Source: Alcanivorax jadensis T9
GTDB lineage: Bacteria; Pseudomonadota; Gammaproteobacteria; Pseudomonadales; Alcanivoracaceae
Assembly: GCF_000756655.1 (NCBI RefSeq)
Contig: NZ_ARXU01000013.1
Location: 1-64,000 of the forward strand
DNA length: 64,000 nt
Direction of reading: 5' to 3'
Each line of letters starts with the position of its first letter. Position 1 is the first letter of the stretch. The position numbers and the translations under genes were made by a program. Below are positions 62,355-64,000 of the stretch, one piece after another. The notes below the pieces were generated by a model. It searched no databases, was not told the DNA's origin, and worked only from the letters and a program-made list of their open reading frames with translations.

Positions 62355-63878
62355 ATGAACAGTGTGCTGACAATGATTGCCGGGCTGGGTCTGTTTCTGT
62401 TTGCCATGCAACTGGTGGAACAGGCGGTGCAGACCCTGTTCAGCGAAAAGGCTTCCCTGTGGCTGCAACGGTCCACCAACACCACCCTGAAAGGGGTGGT
62501 GGCAGGGGGCCTGATTACAGCAGTGATGCAGAGCAGTTCTCTCGTTGGGTTATTGGTGCTGGCATTCGTGTCGGTGGGGATACTCCCTCTGCGCCATGCC
62601 ATGGCGGTGATGCTGGGCGCCAATCTGGGCACCACAGTAACCGGCTGGCTAGTAACGCTGCTGGGCTTCAAACTCTCGCTTTCTGCGGTCAGCCTGCCGC
62701 TGGCGGGGGCCGGTGCCCTCTGTTATGTGCTCCTGCCGAAAGGCATGTGGCGTTCTGCCGGCCTGTTTTTGCTGGCTTTCGGCTTACTGATCTTTGGTCT
62801 GGATACCATGAAGGTGGCGGTGGAAGGCGTCGGCCAGCGCTTTGATGTGAGCTGGCTGCAAGTTTATCCACCGGTGCTGTATCTGATGGCCGGGGTGTTG
62901 CTGACGGCCATCATCCAGTCTTCTTCTGCAGCCATGCTGATTACGCTATCGGCGCTAAACGGCGGCTTGATTGCCTTGCCGGAAGCTCTGGCGCTGGTGA
63001 TCGGTGCGGACCTGGGGACTACCAGCACCTTGCTGCTCGGTGCGATCAAGGGGTCCGTGCAGAAGAAGCAAGTGGCGGCGTTTCATGTGCTTTATAACGT
63101 GGGAACGGCGTTGCTGGCCTTTCTGCTGGTGATGCCCGTGTGGCCACAGGTCTCGGGCTGGTTGGGTATCGATGATCCGTTATATGGCCTGGTGGCCTTC
63201 CATACTGGCTTCAACTTGATCGGTATTGTGGTGTTTGCGCCGTTACTGGGTGTTATGGAGCGAGCGATTGAAGCGCATATCGGCAAGCGAGGGCATCATG
63301 ATCTGTTCGCGGATATCAGCCCGCAATCGGTAGAGCCTGCGCTGTTGGTGCTGGCACGGGAAACCGGCATTCTCATTGATCGGGTCAGGGATTATTGCCG
63401 GAACCCACTGCAGGGACGTTCCCTGTCCCGCTTCTTTGAGGAATATAGTCAGGTCACGGATCTGGAAATGCAGCTGGCAGACTATGCCAATCGGTTGGCC
63501 CAGCAGCCCATGACTGAGGGACAGGAGCAGCGCCTGCAACGTTTGCGTGCCAGGGTGCGTGAAGCGGTTTATGCCTTGAAGGCGCTGAAGGATGTGGCGG
63601 ATGACCTGGCGCTACTGACAGAAAGCCATGATCCCGGTTTGCAGGGCTTCAGTGAGCAGATCCTGCGAGCGTTGGACAGGCTCTACCAGGCACCACCCTG
63701 CGCGGACCTGGCGGCCCAGCACCGGCAGGCCATGGAGCAGCTGCAACGTGAGGCCTATTCGTTGGTGGCAGATGCCCGTATGCGGGGTATCAGCGTATTG
63801 AATCTGGCGAGAGAAGTGGATGAAAGTGGGCGCCACTGGTTGCGAAGTCTGGCGGTAATGGATGATGCGACTGAGTAG
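62355..63878 (+). CDS. Na+/phosphate cotransporter family protein with PhoU-like tail
   Basis: Inner-membrane protein of 507 residues of the NptA/YjbB (Na-Pi cotransporter II) family. Two inverted repeats each hold the conserved QSSS motif (AVMQSSSLVGLLVLAF and TAIIQSSSAAMLITLSAL), followed by GANLGTT and GADLGTT. Eight to nine membrane helices fill the first 310 residues. The cytoplasmic C-terminal part (about 330-507) is a helical PhoU-like domain. YjbB-type proteins can export phosphate. It forms an operon with the PPK2 gene, nine bases away. Confidence 0.93.
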   Translation: MNSVLTMIAGLGLFLFAMQLVEQAVQTLFSEKASLWLQRSTNTTLKGVVAGGLITAVMQSSSLVGLLVLAFVSVGILPLRHAMAVMLGANLGTTVTGWLVTLLGFKLSLSAVSLPLAGAGALCYVLLPKGMWRSAGLFLLAFGLLIFGLDTMKVAVEGVGQRFDVSWLQVYPPVLYLMAGVLLTAIIQSSSAAMLITLSALNGGLIALPEALALVIGADLGTTSTLLLGAIKGSVQKKQVAAFHVLYNVGTALLAFLLVMPVWPQVSGWLGIDDPLYGLVAFHTGFNLIGIVVFAPLLGVMERAIEAHIGKRGHHDLFADISPQSVEPALLVLARETGILIDRVRDYCRNPLQGRSLSRFFEEYSQVTDLEMQLADYANRLAQQPMTEGQEQRLQRLRARVREAVYALKALKDVADDLALLTESHDPGLQGFSEQILRALDRLYQAPPCADLAAQHRQAMEQLQREAYSLVADARMRGISVLNLAREVDESGRHWLRSLAVMDDATE

Positions 63879-63887
63879 AGGCAGGGG

Positions 63888-64000
63888 TCAGGCTGACGCA
63901 CCGGAGGGAGTCAGGTTGCTGCAGGCTAACTGGGTGAAGGCGACTTCCAGCCAGCGCCGTAACTCACTGGGGCGCAAGGGTTTGGGCATCAGTGTCTCGC
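63888..64000 (-). CDS. C-terminus of a receiver-domain protein (partial)
   Basis: The last 36 codons of a minus-strand gene run off the window. They read ETLMPKPLRPSELRRWLEVA.., in which Lys-Pro in MPKPLRPSEL is the conserved end of a phospho-acceptor receiver domain, so the gene is a response regulator or hybrid kinase. It converges on the Na/Pi gene. The rest of the gene cannot be seen. Confidence 0.7.
   Translation of the reverse strand, partial: ETLMPKPLRPSELRRWLEVAFTQLACSNLTPSGASA

Overview
The window looks like chromosomal DNA of a GC-rich, aerobic gammaproteobacterium. The gene set fits the Alcanivoracaceae / Pseudomonadales neighbourhood: a 1600-residue NAD-glutamate dehydrogenase, soluble transhydrogenase SthA, a PA0069-type radical SAM gene and umuDC under LexA-type boxes, the purM/purN/DUF3108 | DUF2066/hda synteny block, and Pseudomonas-style REP elements. 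The genus is an inference from gene content only; no rRNA gene is present.

Layout. 1-1400: end of an integron cassette array, with a CDF-like membrane protein cassette bounded by attC sequence and then a PepSY-like membrane protein; this DNA is visibly more AT-rich than the rest. 1671-6852: a small unknown protein, an MpaB/DUF2236 oxygenase, a class II aldolase and metG. 7100-13497: two hybrid histidine kinases that converge and overlap, then a PhoD-like phosphatase. 13932-19489: DUF2288 protein and NAD-GDH. 19660-23290: SOS-controlled radical SAM gene, then an SDR / TetR / hydrolase group with two matching operator-like dyads. 23321-30494: a zinc-finger/TPR membrane protein, rhomboid protease, hotdog protein, giant DUF748 protein and a spermidine-synthase-like protein. 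30687-38792: soluble lytic transglycosylase, rsmC, an epimerase, tRNA-Gly, umuDC and a patatin. 38961-43398: unknown protein, AraC regulator, a 270-bp nested inverted-repeat element, SIMPL lipoprotein, Mrp/ApbC and dcd. 43596-48580: two DUF3108 proteins, purN, purM, then divergent DUF2066 and hda. 48743-53449: a 1482-residue CSLREA surface protein that looks like two proteins joined in frame, and a LapA-domain protein. 53599-57280: sthA, Smr protein, PilZ protein, a 52-residue charged protein and a tandem GST-N protein. 57568-63878: a thiolase/multifunctional beta-oxidation operon, a VOC protein, and a PPK2 polyphosphate kinase next to a Na/Pi cotransporter. The window ends in the C-terminus of a receiver-domain protein.

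How the parts work together: de novo purine synthesis (purN-purM), dNTP supply (dcd), replication control (hda), translation (metG, tRNA-Gly, rsmC), SOS mutagenesis (umuDC plus PA0069-like gene), fatty-acid degradation (thiolase and 3-hydroxyacyl-CoA dehydrogenase), redox balance (sthA, NAD-GDH) and phosphate/polyphosphate handling (PPK2, Na/Pi-PhoU, PhoD-like).

The non-coding space is unusually repeat-rich. At least four repeat families sit between genes: REP-type hairpins, a 160-240 bp MITE-like element in three clear copies, a hairpin built on ACCACAGAGG, and the nested inverted repeat at 40496-40764. No phage, transposase, CRISPR array or complete integron integrase was seen. The least ordinary observations are the attC-bounded cassettes, the MITE-like family, the nested inverted repeat that touches two genes, and the CSLREA protein with an internal sorting-signal-like segment.
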